Shown in pieces: positions 43,853 through 53,544 of a stretch of 64,000 nt of DNA (its first letter is position 1; the number at the start of each line of letters is the position of its first letter). Position numbers and translations under genes: made by a program. This DNA is from Agathobaculum sp. NTUH-O15-33 (GTDB taxonomy: Bacteria; Bacillota; Clostridia; Oscillospirales; Butyricicoccaceae). The stretch lies in NCBI RefSeq assembly GCF_033193315.1, contig NZ_CP136187.1:806001-870000 (forward strand), written 5' to 3'. A model generated the notes under the pieces. It ran no database searches, was not told the DNA's origin, and saw only the letters and a program-made list of their open reading frames with translations.

Positions 43853-44713
43853 TTATAACTGCGCCAAAGCCCGGATCAGGAAAGCAATCGAATCCGCATT
43901 CAACGCTGCGGTGCCATAAGTTAGGCCGTGGATGTTTTCCTCAAATTCCTTCATCGTATACATATAGGCGATATCGTCTGTTCCCAAGCTTGTATCGTAA
44001 TGGGATAGTTCGTGTAGAATGGTCGTCGCCACGTCTTCTGTCGGATCGTCCGCAACGTGGTCCTCGGAAATATTGATTATGGTGTTAATTGTCGGATTGA
44101 CCCATGCCAATGCGCCGCGTATGTGGCTTGATAAAATTTGTTGGACAGTGTTATAAGCCTTTGAGACGCTCCCAATAATGTGATAACCGATTTTCTCTGT
44201 GTATCTGATTTTCGCATTATGAAAAACCGCTTGCGCACCCGGATTCAATAGATTGATGGCGGCAGCATCGAGCCATTTTCCTGCAAGGGCGAAGGCTGCA
44301 AAGAACTTATCCCAATCCATTGCCCGCTGAATCACTTGGCTGGTCCGCGTGTTTGCATGATGTGTGGGGGTGTGGCTGGCGGCCCGTTCTAATTGTGGAT
44401 CGCAGTTAAGCGGCATACCGTGAACTGTGGCGTTGGCGCGAACGAATCCGGCTTTTTGTTGTACCACGTGGCCCAGCTCATGCGTCAGATAGCGCTGCTG
44501 CCCGGGGCCGATATGCACCTGCGTGCCCTGCGTATAAGCCAAGGCGCCGATCCGTCTGGGCTTGTCCGAATTGTAATGCACGCGTACATCATCCAGCGAA
44601 AATCCGGAAGCAGTTTCAAAGCGCTGTTTGATAGGGGCCGGTATGCCGGTTAAATTTTGCATGGGCTTTTTCTGGGCAGACTCGGTCATTGACTCTTTAG
44701 CGGCTGCAAACAT
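43853..44713 (-). CDS. DUF4157 domain fused to deuterolysin-like (Asp-zincin) metalloprotease
   Basis: The 286-residue protein begins with a DUF4157 domain (FSLDDVRVHYNSDKPRRIGALAY, then THELGHVVQQK with HELGH at 78-82), a domain tied to extracellular contractile injection systems (eCIS) and secreted toxins. The C-terminal half has a second zinc motif HELSH (234-238), GTDD (244-247) and NADSIAF (272-278), the signature order of M35-type Lys-specific endopeptidases. No classical signal peptide is seen. It stands alone between terminators, AAGGAGG before the ATG and TTGTCT-N17-TATAGT upstream (44774-44746). I infer an exported effector or toxin. Confidence 0.78.
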   Translation of the reverse strand: MFAAAKESMTESAQKKPMQNLTGIPAPIKQRFETASGFSLDDVRVHYNSDKPRRIGALAYTQGTQVHIGPGQQRYLTHELGHVVQQKAGFVRANATVHGMPLNCDPQLERAASHTPTHHANTRTSQVIQRAMDWDKFFAAFALAGKWLDAAAINLLNPGAQAVFHNAKIRYTEKIGYHIIGSVSKAYNTVQQILSSHIRGALAWVNPTINTIINISEDHVADDPTEDVATTILHELSHYDTSLGTDDIAYMYTMKEFEENIHGLTYGTAALNADSIAFLIRALAQL

Positions 44714-44793
44714 GATAGCCCTCCTTCCGCCTATATCGTATCTCTACTATATATCATAAATTGGCAAAAGACAATCAAAATTGGGGTTATAAG

Positions 44794-44835
44794 AAAAAAT
44801 ACGCAGACCCGATTGACAGGGTCTGCGCATTTTTT
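44794..44835. terminator. Bidirectional terminator hairpin
   Basis: A stem of about 17 pairs (44794-44810 with 44819-44835) ends in T-runs on both strands. It insulates the DUF4157 gene from tRNA-Ser. Nothing else is visible in 44714-44910 apart from the DUF4157 promoter. Confidence 0.75.
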
Positions 44836-44909
44836 ATATATCATGGACCGTTTTTGTATTGATGCCTCACAGCAATACAATTATTCACAAAACCATTTTC
44901 GGCATTAAA

Positions 44910-44948
44910 CAAACAAAAAGTGCTGAAACCAAACGGTTTCAACACTTT
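44910..44948 (-). terminator. Terminator of tRNA-Ser
   Basis: On the minus strand a 14-bp stem with one mismatch (arms 44948-44935 and 44930-44917) is followed by TTTTTGTTTGTTT just behind the tRNA. Confidence 0.8.
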
Positions 44949-44949
44949 A

Positions 44950-45039
44950 TGGCGGAGAGTCAGGGATTTGAACCTGGGTGCGCTCATCACGCACACACGA
45001 TTTCCAATCGTGCGCCTTCGACCACTCAGCCAACTCTCC
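44950..45039 (-). tRNA. tRNA-Ser(GGA)
   Basis: The 90-base minus-strand gene has acceptor arms GGAGAGT and ACTCTCC, D-loop sequence GGCTGAGTGGTCGAAGGC, anticodon stem CACGA/TCGTG with anticodon GGA in loop TTGGAAA, a long variable arm (TGTGCGTGATGAGCGCA) and T-arm GGTTCAAATCC. CCA is encoded. It has its own promoter and terminator. Confidence 0.97.
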
Positions 45040-45075
45040 AAAGCGGCCGATCTGCTCTCGCAGAGGACGAAATAC

Positions 45076-45104
45076 ATTATATCGCATTCAGTGGCCGCCG
45101 TCAA
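45076..45104 (-). promoter_or_regulatory. Promoter of tRNA-Ser
   Basis: TTGACG (45104-45099), a 17-base spacer and TATAAT (45081-45076), about 36 bp before the tRNA 5' end. Confidence 0.8.
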
Positions 45105-45142
45105 GCGTTTTTAGAAAAATATGTGCATTTTTTCGCCATGGG

Positions 45143-46705
45143 TCAGCGCCGCAGCAGGCCCATCAGGCCGCGCGTAAGGGATTTGGAAACCTCGCGGCCC
45201 AGCGTGTTCAGCGCGGTTCCCGCGACCTTGTTGATCATCTTGGCGCGCTCCCGCGCTTCCCGCGCGGCTTCGCGGTCGGCCGCGGCCTGCTCGCGGGCCA
45301 GCTGACGGTCGTAGGCGTCCTGCTCCTTTCGGGCCTTGGCTTCGGCGGCCAGCTCCGCCTTGGCTGCCTTCAGCGCTTCCTCTTTCAGTTTGGCCTTTTC
45401 CTCCTCCGCTGCCGCGCACTGCACCTTTTGGCTCAGCTTTTCATAGGCGGATTCGCGGTCGATAGCCTGATCGTATTTCGCGCCCATGGGGCTTTGCTGC
45501 ATGAGCACCGCGCGCTTTGCGTCGTCCAGCGCGGCCATCAGGCTTTGCGGCGGCAGGATGCGCGCCTGCTCGACGATGGAGGGACGGCCCTCCTCGTCCA
45601 AAAAGGAGATAAGCGCTTCGCCCGTGCCCAGCTCTGTGATGACCTTCGCCGTTTGAAACGCGGGGTTTGCGCGGAAGGTCTCGGCCGCTACCTTGACGGC
45701 CTTTTGCTCGCTCGGCGAATAAGCGCGCAGCGCGTGCTGGATGCGGTTGCCGAGCTGGGCTAGCACGGTGTCCGGCACGTCGGTCGGGCTTTGCGTGATA
45801 AAATAAATACCCACGCCCTTGGAGCGGATCAGCCGCACGACCTGCTCGATCTTTTCAAGCAGCGGCGCGGGCGTATCCCGAAACAGCAGGTGGGCTTCAT
45901 CGAAGAAAAAGACCATTTTGGGTTTGTCCATGTCGCCGATCTCGGGCAGACGCTCGAACAGTTCGGACAGCATCCACAGCAAAAAAGTGGAGTACAGCTT
46001 GGGATTCAAAAACAGCTTGGCGCAGTGCAGAATGTTAATATAGCCGTGCCCCTCGCCGTCGCACCGCATCCAGTCGGCAAGATCGAGCGCGGGCTCGCCG
46101 AAGAACACGCCGCCGCCCGCGTCCTCTAAATTCAGCAGCTGGCGCGTGATCGCGCCGATGGAGGGCGTGGGGATGGCGCCGTATTCGCTTTTCAGCTCCG
46201 CGGCGTGGTCGCCGACATACTGCACCATGGCTTTCAGGTCCTTCAGGTCAAGCAGCAGCAAGCCCTGATCGTCCGCCACGCGGAACACGATATCTAAAAC
46301 GCCCTCCTGCGTATCGTTCAGATCCATGATGCGGGAAAGCAGCATCGGGCCCATTTCGGAAACGGTCGCGCGCACCGGATGCCCCTTTTCCTGATAGACA
46401 TCCCAAAACTGCACGGGATAGCCGCGGTAGGCAAAGCCCGTTTGATCAAGGCCAAACTTGGCAATGCGTTTTTGCATGCCCTCGCTGTCCACGCCAGGCG
46501 CGGCCATGCCGGAAACATCGCCCTTGACATCGGCTAAAAAGACCGGAACGCCCAGATCGGAAAACGATTCGGCAAGCACCTTGAGCGTGACCGTCTTGCC
46601 GGTGCCGGTCGCGCCGGCGACCAGTCCGTGCCGGTTGGCCATTTGGGGGAGCAGGCAAATGTTCCGGTCGCTCTGCGCGATCCACAGCTTTCCATCGGTG
46701 TACAT
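45143..46705 (-). CDS. HerA-like / DUF853 family ATPase
   Basis: The 520-residue protein has Walker A GATGTGKT (31-38), Walker [12 protein letters not shown] and a C-terminal segment of about 100 residues rich in Ala, Glu, Lys and Arg that should form a coiled coil. It fits the DUF853/HerA-FtsK-like helicase group. True HerA pairs with the nuclease NurA for DNA end resection, but no NurA or defence partner is nearby, so a housekeeping translocase of unknown target is likelier. It starts at ATG 46705 with GGAGGG upstream. Confidence 0.87.
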   Translation of the reverse strand: MYTDGKLWIAQSDRNICLLPQMANRHGLVAGATGTGKTVTLKVLAESFSDLGVPVFLADVKGDVSGMAAPGVDSEGMQKRIAKFGLDQTGFAYRGYPVQFWDVYQEKGHPVRATVSEMGPMLLSRIMDLNDTQEGVLDIVFRVADDQGLLLLDLKDLKAMVQYVGDHAAELKSEYGAIPTPSIGAITRQLLNLEDAGGGVFFGEPALDLADWMRCDGEGHGYINILHCAKLFLNPKLYSTFLLWMLSELFERLPEIGDMDKPKMVFFFDEAHLLFRDTPAPLLEKIEQVVRLIRSKGVGIYFITQSPTDVPDTVLAQLGNRIQHALRAYSPSEQKAVKVAAETFRANPAFQTAKVITELGTGEALISFLDEEGRPSIVEQARILPPQSLMAALDDAKRAVLMQQSPMGAKYDQAIDRESAYEKLSQKVQCAAAEEEKAKLKEEALKAAKAELAAEAKARKEQDAYDRQLAREQAAADREAAREARERAKMINKVAGTALNTLGREVSKSLTRGLMGLLRR

Positions 46706-46796
46706 AACATCCCTCCGTCGTTCAATATAGGCCCAGTTTAGCACGTTTTCAGCGGTTTGTCGAATATTTCCGTACAAGGAAAATTTATGTGAAAAA

Positions 46797-47070
46797 GCGC
46801 CCGGCCATGTGTGAATGGCCGGGCGCATAGTTAGCCGAATAAGTCCTCACGCCGCAGCGTGTATCAAATAGGATTTTGCCGCTTGCGACAAAATCCATCA
46901 AAACCGGGAGCATGTATCTCGGTTTTGATACAAACCGACTTCAAGTGTGCCTGTAAGGCGCGCACAGAAGCCGGAATACTCGATCGAAATGGGGCTTTGT
47001 TTCGATCGAAGACTGTCAAAAACTATTTTTGACAGTCTCAGCGCCCGGCCGTGTGTAAATGGCCGGGCGT
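46797..47070. repeat. Array of stem-loops bounded by two near-identical hairpins
   Basis: This 274-bp gap has no gene but at least seven inverted repeats: 46797-46826 (12-bp stem), 46871-46896, 46897-46929, 46935-46974, 46980-47009 (10-bp stem), 47011-47037 (12-bp stem, 3-nt loop) and 47042-47069. The first and last share CGCCCGGCC...GGCCGGGCG and flank the rest. The outer copy at 47042-47069 follows the kinase stop and may be its terminator. The stems differ from each other, so it is not CRISPR; a structured RNA or a small repeat element is likelier. Confidence 0.75.
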
Positions 47071-47077
47071 TAAGATT

Positions 47078-47710
47078 TTATTTGGAGAACTGGTCGCGTA
47101 CCGCGAGGTAGGCGACGATGGCCTCTACCGTGCCGTCAAAGCCCAGCACAGAAGAGTTGAGGGAAAGATCGTAATTGCGGGCGTCCATCCATTCCTGACC
47201 GGTGTAGCGCTTGTAATAAGCGGCGCGGTAGGCGTCCACCTCGGCGATCTTCTTTTTGACCTCGCGTTCGGGCAGCGAATCGACCTTCATGGCCTCCTGC
47301 AAACAAAAATCAGCGGTCGCGTGGACGAACACGCGCGTCACGTCGTCGCGGCCTTGCAGCACATAGTCCGCGCAGCGGCCGATCATGACGCAGGGCCCCT
47401 TGTCCGCGAGCTGGCGGATGATCTTCGCCTGATATTCAAACAGGTTGTCCTCCGCGGTGAAGCCGGACTGCTCGGGGCTGACCGGCTTGCCGCCGCGGCT
47501 CTGGTAACGGCTGCGCAGGCGGGAGAGCAGGTCGGGTTTCAGGCGTTCATCCGAAAACAGCACGGCGTTAATGCCGCTGTCCTCGGAGGCCATGGTGATG
47601 ATCTCGCGGTTATAGCAGGGGATGCCCAGCCGCTTTGCGAGCAGCTGGCCGACTGTTTTGCCGCCCGAGCCATACTGCCGGGCAATGGTGATGATGTGCT
47701 TTCCGTTCAT
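47078..47710 (-). CDS. Cytidylate kinase-like family protein
   Basis: The 210-residue P-loop protein (ARQYGSGGKTVGQLLA, Walker A near 11-19) belongs to the cytidylate kinase-like family common in Clostridia. It is not the housekeeping Cmk, and its substrate is unproven. Charged MKVDSLPEREVKKKIAEVD resembles the lid helix. It begins 13 bp after livF, so it probably shares the Liv transcript. Confidence 0.85.
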   Translation of the reverse strand: MNGKHIITIARQYGSGGKTVGQLLAKRLGIPCYNREIITMASEDSGINAVLFSDERLKPDLLSRLRSRYQSRGGKPVSPEQSGFTAEDNLFEYQAKIIRQLADKGPCVMIGRCADYVLQGRDDVTRVFVHATADFCLQEAMKVDSLPEREVKKKIAEVDAYRAAYYKRYTGQEWMDARNYDLSLNSSVLGFDGTVEAIVAYLAVRDQFSK

Positions 47711-47723
47711 CGCGTGTTCCCCC

Positions 47724-48431
47724 TTATTCTCCCAAATAGGCTTTTTTGATATCTTCGTCGTCCAGCAGGGCCTTTGCGTCGCCCGACTTGACGATGTGGC
47801 CGGTCTCCAGCACGTAGGCGCGGTCCGCGATGGACAGCGCCTTGTTCGCGTTCTGCTCGACCAGCAGCACGGTCGTGCCCGCCTTCGAGACCTCTTCGAT
47901 GATCTTGAAGATCTCGCTGACGAACAACGGCGACAGGCCCATGGACGGTTCGTCCAGCAGCAGCAGGCGGGGGCGGCTCATCAGCGCGCGCCCCATGGCG
48001 AGCATCTGCTGCTCGCCGCCGGACAGCGTGCCCGCGAACTGGTGCTTGCGTTCCTCCAAACGGGGGAAGCGTTGGTATACGTCGGCGAGCGACGCGGCGA
48101 CCTCGCTTTTCGGGCGGGTGTACGCGCCCATTTTCAGGTTTTCATACACAGTAAGCCCCGCGAACACACGGCGGCCCTCGGGCACGTGGCTCATGCCGAG
48201 CCGCACGATCTCGTGCCCCGGCTTTTTGGCGATCTCCTTGCCCTCAAACACGACCGAGCCGCTTTTAGACGGCAGCAGGCCGGTAACGGTGTGCAGCGTG
48301 GTCGTTTTGCCCGCGCCGTTCGCGCCGATCAGCGCGACGACCTCGCCCTCGTTCACCTCGAAGGAAACGTCGCGGAGCGCGTGGATCAGGCCGTAATAAA
48401 CGTTTAAATCCCGGACTTCCAGCATTGCCAT
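47724..48431 (-). CDS. livF: Branched-chain amino acid ABC transporter ATP-binding protein LivF
   Basis: The 235-residue ATPase has Walker A GANGAGKTT, signature LSGGEQQMLAMG and Walker B LLLLDEPSMGL, and the LivF-type LNVYYGLIHALRDVSF opening. It pairs with LivG to power uptake of leucine, isoleucine and valine or similar amino acids. AGGGAGG precedes the ATG, 15 bp after LivG. Confidence 0.93.
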   Translation of the reverse strand: MAMLEVRDLNVYYGLIHALRDVSFEVNEGEVVALIGANGAGKTTTLHTVTGLLPSKSGSVVFEGKEIAKKPGHEIVRLGMSHVPEGRRVFAGLTVYENLKMGAYTRPKSEVAASLADVYQRFPRLEERKHQFAGTLSGGEQQMLAMGRALMSRPRLLLLDEPSMGLSPLFVSEIFKIIEEVSKAGTTVLLVEQNANKALSIADRAYVLETGHIVKSGDAKALLDDEDIKKAYLGE

Positions 48432-48446
48432 AATCTCGTTCCTCCC

Positions 48447-49205
48447 TTATTCGCCCAGATAGGCCGTGACGACCTCGGGATCGCGCAGTACCTCGGCGGG
48501 CGCGCCCTGCGCGAGCTCGCGGCCGAAGTTCAAAACGTAAATGTATTCGCAGATGCCGGAAACCAGCTTCATATCGTGCTCGATCAGCAGAATGGTCACA
48601 TCGAACTTATCGCGCACCAGACGGATGGTGTCCATCAGCTCCGCGGTCTCGTTCGGGTTCATACCGGCGGCCGGCTCGTCGAGCAGCAGCAGCTTGGGCT
48701 CGGTCGCGAGCGCGCGGGCGATCTCCAGCTTGCGCTGTTTGCCGTAGGGCAGGTTGGCCGCCTTAAAATCGGCCATGCCGTCCAGATCGAACACGCTGAG
48801 GATTTCGAGCGCGCGCAGGTCCATCGCGCGCTCCTTTTTGCGGTAGGAGCCGAGGTGGAACACACTTTCGCCGAGCGTATAGGTCATTTGGTTGTGCAGG
48901 CCGACCTTGACGTTGTCCAACACGGTCAGCTCCTGAAACAGGCGGATATTTTGGAACGTGCGCGCCACGCCCATTTTACAAATCTCGTGCGGTTTCTTGC
49001 CGATTAGGTTTTTCCCGTCCAGCCGGATACCGCCGTCGGTCGGCCGGTACACGCCGGTCAGCATGTTGAACACGGTCGTTTTGCCCGCGCCGTTCGGGCC
49101 GATCAGGCCGACAAGGCCGCCCTTTTCGATCGACATGGAAAGCTCATCCACGGCGCGCAGGCCGCCGAACGAAATACCCAGTTCGGTCACTTCCAGCATC
49201 GGCAT
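48447..49205 (-). CDS. livG: Branched-chain amino acid ABC transporter ATP-binding protein LivG
   Basis: The 252-residue ATPase shows Walker A GPNGAGKTT, LivG-type GVARTFQNIRLF, PYGKQRKLEIARAL in place of the usual signature, and Walker B LLLLDEPAAGMNPNE. Its ATG lies one base after the LivM stop, so it is translationally coupled. Confidence 0.94.
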   Translation of the reverse strand: MPMLEVTELGISFGGLRAVDELSMSIEKGGLVGLIGPNGAGKTTVFNMLTGVYRPTDGGIRLDGKNLIGKKPHEICKMGVARTFQNIRLFQELTVLDNVKVGLHNQMTYTLGESVFHLGSYRKKERAMDLRALEILSVFDLDGMADFKAANLPYGKQRKLEIARALATEPKLLLLDEPAAGMNPNETAELMDTIRLVRDKFDVTILLIEHDMKLVSGICEYIYVLNFGRELAQGAPAEVLRDPEVVTAYLGE

Positions 49206-49206
49206 A

Positions 49207-50283
49207 TCACGCGCCCCCCTTTCCGGCCATACCGGCTTTTTCGATCTTTTCCATCTGCTTCAGCCCGCGCTTTTCCGCAAGGCGGCGCTTGAAGCCCGAA
49301 TTGTTGAACAGCATCATCGCGATCAGCAGGATCGCGTAGATCAGCATGCGCCAATCGTTCACCGCGCGCAGCACCTCGGGCAGTACGGTCAAGAGCGCCG
49401 CCGCGATGATCGAGCCCCAGATGTTGCCCAGTCCGCCGAGTACGACGAACACCAGAATGAGGATGGACGCGTTAAAATCGAATTGCGTCGCCGATACCTT
49501 GGTGTAGTTCATGGCGAACAGCACGCCCGCCATACCGGCCAGCGCCGCCGATATGACAAAGGCGAGCAGCTTGTAGCGCGTGGCGGATACGCCCACCGAT
49601 TCGGCGGCGATGCGGTTGTCGCGCACGGCCATGATCGCGCGTCCCGCGCGCGAATGGATCAGGTTCAAAACGACGAACAGCGTGATCAGCACGAGCACGA
49701 TGCCCGAAATAAACGAGGAAAGCTTCTGGTTGCCGCTCAGGCCCATCGGTCCGTTGACGATCATCTTGCCGCCCTCGGCAAGCGTGAAGCGCTGCTCAAG
49801 CAGGCTGAAATGCAGGCCGCCCCCGTCCATGCCGATGTACAGGACGTTGACCATGTTTTTGATGATCTCGCCGAACGCCAGCGTGACGATGGCGAGATAG
49901 TCGCCCTTGAGGCGCAGCACCGGCACGCCGACGATCACGCCCGCGACCGCGGCGAACAGGCCGCCGCACACCATGGCGATCGCGAGCCGCACGGGCGCGA
50001 ACGGAATCGCCTCCGCAAGGCTGGCCGCGACGACCGCGCCCGAAAACGCGCCGACCGACATGAAGCCCGCGTGGCCGAGCGATAATTCGCCCAGCACGCC
50101 GACCGTCAGATTGAGCGAGACCGCCATGGCGACATAGGCGCAGATCGGCACGAGCTGACCTTTGAGCGAGCTGGAGATGCTGCCCGCCGACAGCATGATC
50201 TGAATGACGATAAAGGCCGCGAGCACAGTGCCGTAGCACAAAAGGCCGGTGCGCGTCGACCGTTTCAAACTTTTCAGTTTCAT
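49207..50283 (-). CDS. livM: Branched-chain amino acid ABC transporter permease LivM
   Basis: The 358-residue membrane protein has the LivM pattern (NLTVGVLGELSLGHAGFM, RLKGDYLAIVTLAFGEI, GLGNIWGS) with roughly ten hydrophobic segments. It forms the pore with LivH, lying 12 bp behind it, and is followed almost directly by LivG. Confidence 0.94.
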   Translation of the reverse strand: MKLKSLKRSTRTGLLCYGTVLAAFIVIQIMLSAGSISSSLKGQLVPICAYVAMAVSLNLTVGVLGELSLGHAGFMSVGAFSGAVVAASLAEAIPFAPVRLAIAMVCGGLFAAVAGVIVGVPVLRLKGDYLAIVTLAFGEIIKNMVNVLYIGMDGGGLHFSLLEQRFTLAEGGKMIVNGPMGLSGNQKLSSFISGIVLVLITLFVVLNLIHSRAGRAIMAVRDNRIAAESVGVSATRYKLLAFVISAALAGMAGVLFAMNYTKVSATQFDFNASILILVFVVLGGLGNIWGSIIAAALLTVLPEVLRAVNDWRMLIYAILLIAMMLFNNSGFKRRLAEKRGLKQMEKIEKAGMAGKGGA

Positions 50284-50295
50284 CTTCGCGCCCCC

Positions 50296-51177
50296 TTACA
50301 CTTTTTCACTGCGGCGCTTGCCAAGCAGGCCGTCCGGCTTGATGATCAGCACGATGATCAGCACCGCGAATACGATCGCGTCCGACAGCTGCGTGGATAT
50401 GTACGCCTTGGAGAAGATCTCGATCAGGCCGAGCAGGACGCCGCCGAGCATTGCGCCCGGGATTGAGCCGATGCCGCCGAATACCGCCGCCGTGAACGCT
50501 TTGATGCCGGGCATCGCGCCGGTGGTCGGCATCAGGGTGGGGTAGGCCGAGCAGAGCAACACGCCCGCGACCGCCGCAAGGCCCGAGCCGATGGCGAAGG
50601 TGATCGAGATCGTCGTGTTGACGTTAATGCCCATCAGCTGGGCCGCGCCCTTGTCCTCGGACACCGCGCGCATGGCGGTGCCGATCTTGGTCTTGGTCGT
50701 AAAAAGGGTCAGGCCGACCATGATGATGATGCACGCCGCGACGGTGACCACCGTCGTCATTGTGATGGACAGCTCGCCGCCAAACAGCTTGAACGTGTGG
50801 CTGCCGACGACCGAGGTAAAGGTTTTGGGATTCGCGCCCCAGATCTTGAGGGCCGCGTTTTGCAGAAAATAGGATACGCCGATGGCGGTGATCAGCACGG
50901 CGAGGGACGAAGCCTGCCGCAAAGGCTTATACGCCAACCCCTCGATTACCACGCCGAGCACCGTGCACACCGCGATGGCAAGCAGCACGGATACCAGCGG
51001 GGTCAGGCCCCAGTACGCCGTGGCGCAGAACGACATGTACGCGCCGATCATGATAACGTCGCCGTGGGCGAAGTTCAGCATTTTGGCAATGCCGTATACC
51101 ATGGTGTAGCCAAGCGCGATGATCGCATACACGCTGCCGAGACTGATCCCGCTGATCAAATAGGACAGGAAGGTCAT
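50296..51177 (-). CDS. livH: Branched-chain amino acid ABC transporter permease LivH
   Basis: The 293-residue membrane protein shows GYTMVYGIAKMLNFAHGDVIMIGAY in pieces and SALGFTTVVFGGIGS-like AFTAAVFGGIGSIPGA, as in LivH. I start at ATG 51177, because GAGGTG sits 9 bases upstream; longer readings lack this. It follows the binding protein by 182 bp. Confidence 0.93.
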   Translation of the reverse strand: MTFLSYLISGISLGSVYAIIALGYTMVYGIAKMLNFAHGDVIMIGAYMSFCATAYWGLTPLVSVLLAIAVCTVLGVVIEGLAYKPLRQASSLAVLITAIGVSYFLQNAALKIWGANPKTFTSVVGSHTFKLFGGELSITMTTVVTVAACIIIMVGLTLFTTKTKIGTAMRAVSEDKGAAQLMGINVNTTISITFAIGSGLAAVAGVLLCSAYPTLMPTTGAMPGIKAFTAAVFGGIGSIPGAMLGGVLLGLIEIFSKAYISTQLSDAIVFAVLIIVLIIKPDGLLGKRRSEKV

Positions 51178-51359
51178 GGGTAGGAACACCTCACATCTTT
51201 TATTTCTCATTTCTTGTGGAGCGGGGCGACGGTTCGCCGCACGCGCCAAGCCGCCGCCCCACCCCATAAACGGGGCGGAATGCAAAAAAGGGCAAAGGAG
51301 GGACCGTCGTCACGATATAACGGCGCCCTCCCTTGCTCTTCATTGAGACTTGCTTTAAA

Positions 51360-52557
51360 TTACATGCCGACGTAAGCGCCGTTCTGGATGACCATGCCCT
51401 TCGGGCTCTTGGATACAGCGCCGGTCTCATCCCAAGTCACGCCTTCGCCGGTCAGGCCGTCGAACGTGATCGTCGGGAAGGTCGCAACCATCTTCTCGCA
51501 GAGATCCTGCGCGCTCATGTCCGCCGTGCAGCCGGCCGCTTCAAGGGCCGCCTTGTAGGCGTAAATGCAGTCGTACGCATCCGCTGCGAACTGGTTCGGC
51601 ACGTCGCCGAACTGGGTCTTGTAGGTTTCAACGAACTTCTTGGTGCGCTCGTCCTCCGCATCCGCGTTGAACGGGGTCAGCAGCATAACGCCTTCGGCAA
51701 GCGAGGTGTCGAAGCCTTCAAGCGTCAGAATGCCGTCCATGCCGTCAATGCCGAATACCTTGGGTGCGAAGCCCGTGTCGTTCGCCTGCTTGAGGATCAG
51801 GGAAGCCGGCTGGTAGTAGATGGGCAGGAACAACAGATCCGCGCCCGCGGCCTTGGCTTCGCCGAGCTGCACGGAGAAATCGTTCGAGCTGTCCTTGGTG
51901 AAGGTCGTGGCCGAAACAATCTCCAGACCGAGCTCGTCCGCCTTGGTCTTGAAGGTGTTATACACGCCCTGCGAGTAGTTGTTGTCGTTCTGATAAATGA
52001 CGCCGATCTTGGAGCCAAGCTTCTGATCCACAATGTACTGTGCGGAAGCCGTGCCTTGGTTCGGGTCGGCAAAGCACATCTGGTACACGTTGTCCACACC
52101 CGCGGTCACGTCCGGAGACGAAGCCGACGGGGTCAGCGCAAAGATGCGGTCCTCGTTGTGCAGAACGTTGGTGGCAGCGCCCGGCGTCGAGGTGACCGTG
52201 CCGAGAGAAAGCTGCAGGCCCCAGTCCTTCAGGGCGTTATATGCGTTTTCAGCCTTTGCCGGGTCGGACTCGTCGTCCTCATACTTCCAGTTCAAACTGG
52301 ATCGCGCCGCCCTCGGCGTTGATCTCGTCTACCGCGATCTGCGCGCCGTTCTTGGCAGCGTTGCCGTAAATGGCGTTATCGCCGGTTAACGGGCCGGTGC
52401 CGCCGATCTTGAACGCCGCGGCGGACGTGCTCGCGCCGCCGTTATCGGCGTCCGGCGTCTTGTCGGCGTCGCCCTGCTTGCCAGCATCGCCGCCGCAACC
52501 GCTGAGCACCGATGCCAGCATCGCGCCGGCCAAGAGCATGCTTAGTGTCTTCTTCAT
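51360..52557 (-). pseudogene. Branched-chain amino acid binding lipoprotein LivJ/LivK, frameshifted
   Basis: ATG 52557 encodes a lipoprotein signal (LSGC), an Asp/Gly/Ala linker and IGGTGPLTGDNAIYGNAAKNG, stopping after IQFELEV at 52279. The type I binding fold continues one frame over from KYEDDESDPAKAENA to the stop at 51360. Removing one G at 52287-52288 joins them as QFELKYEDD, about 398 residues. As the other four Liv genes are intact, a base-call error seems likelier than real loss. It would capture branched-chain amino acids outside the membrane. Confidence 0.88.
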
Positions 52558-52842
52558 GGTGAATCTTCTCCTTTACGATATAATCTCCCCGCCCCCTATG
52601 AAATGCAACCGCTAAGAGGTCTCGGATTATTTTCTTATTATACTACCTTTTGTTTGTTTTTGTATCTTTTTTTTCTTCTCTTGAGTAAATTCATAGAAAC
52701 CGCTGATTATCATTTCAGAGAATGCACCGCTTTTGTGTGTTCTTACCGAAAACACTTGTCCACCTTGCAAGGAATGATGCAGCTTTGCAAGCACGCTCTT
52801 GCAAAAAGAAAGATGCACTGCAAAACGACCGGCAGGGGGCCG
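52558..52842 (-). promoter_or_regulatory. Upstream region of the liv operon, with terminator of the next gene
   Basis: TATAAT (52642-52637) is the best -10 for the liv operon; its -35 is weak. GACCGGC (52827-52833) pairs with GCCGTC (52839-52844) and TTTT follows on the minus strand, a modest terminator overlapping the upstream gene's stop. CTTGCA occurs three times between 52765 and 52806. I see no gene here. Confidence 0.4.
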
Positions 52843-53517
<675 letters not shown>

Positions 53518-53544
53518 GATAAAAAACCTCCATACCGTTTGGCC

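Noticed and set aside
43853..44713. Complete contractile injection system
   Set aside because: Only the DUF4157 protein is present; no sheath, tube, baseplate or AAA ATPase genes flank it.
45143..46705. HerA-type antiphage defence system
   Set aside because: No NurA, SIR2, DUF4297 or other defence partner is adjacent; the protein fits the DUF853 group and stands alone.
46797..47070. CRISPR array
   Set aside because: Stems differ in sequence and spacing, only the outer two are alike, and no cas gene is near.
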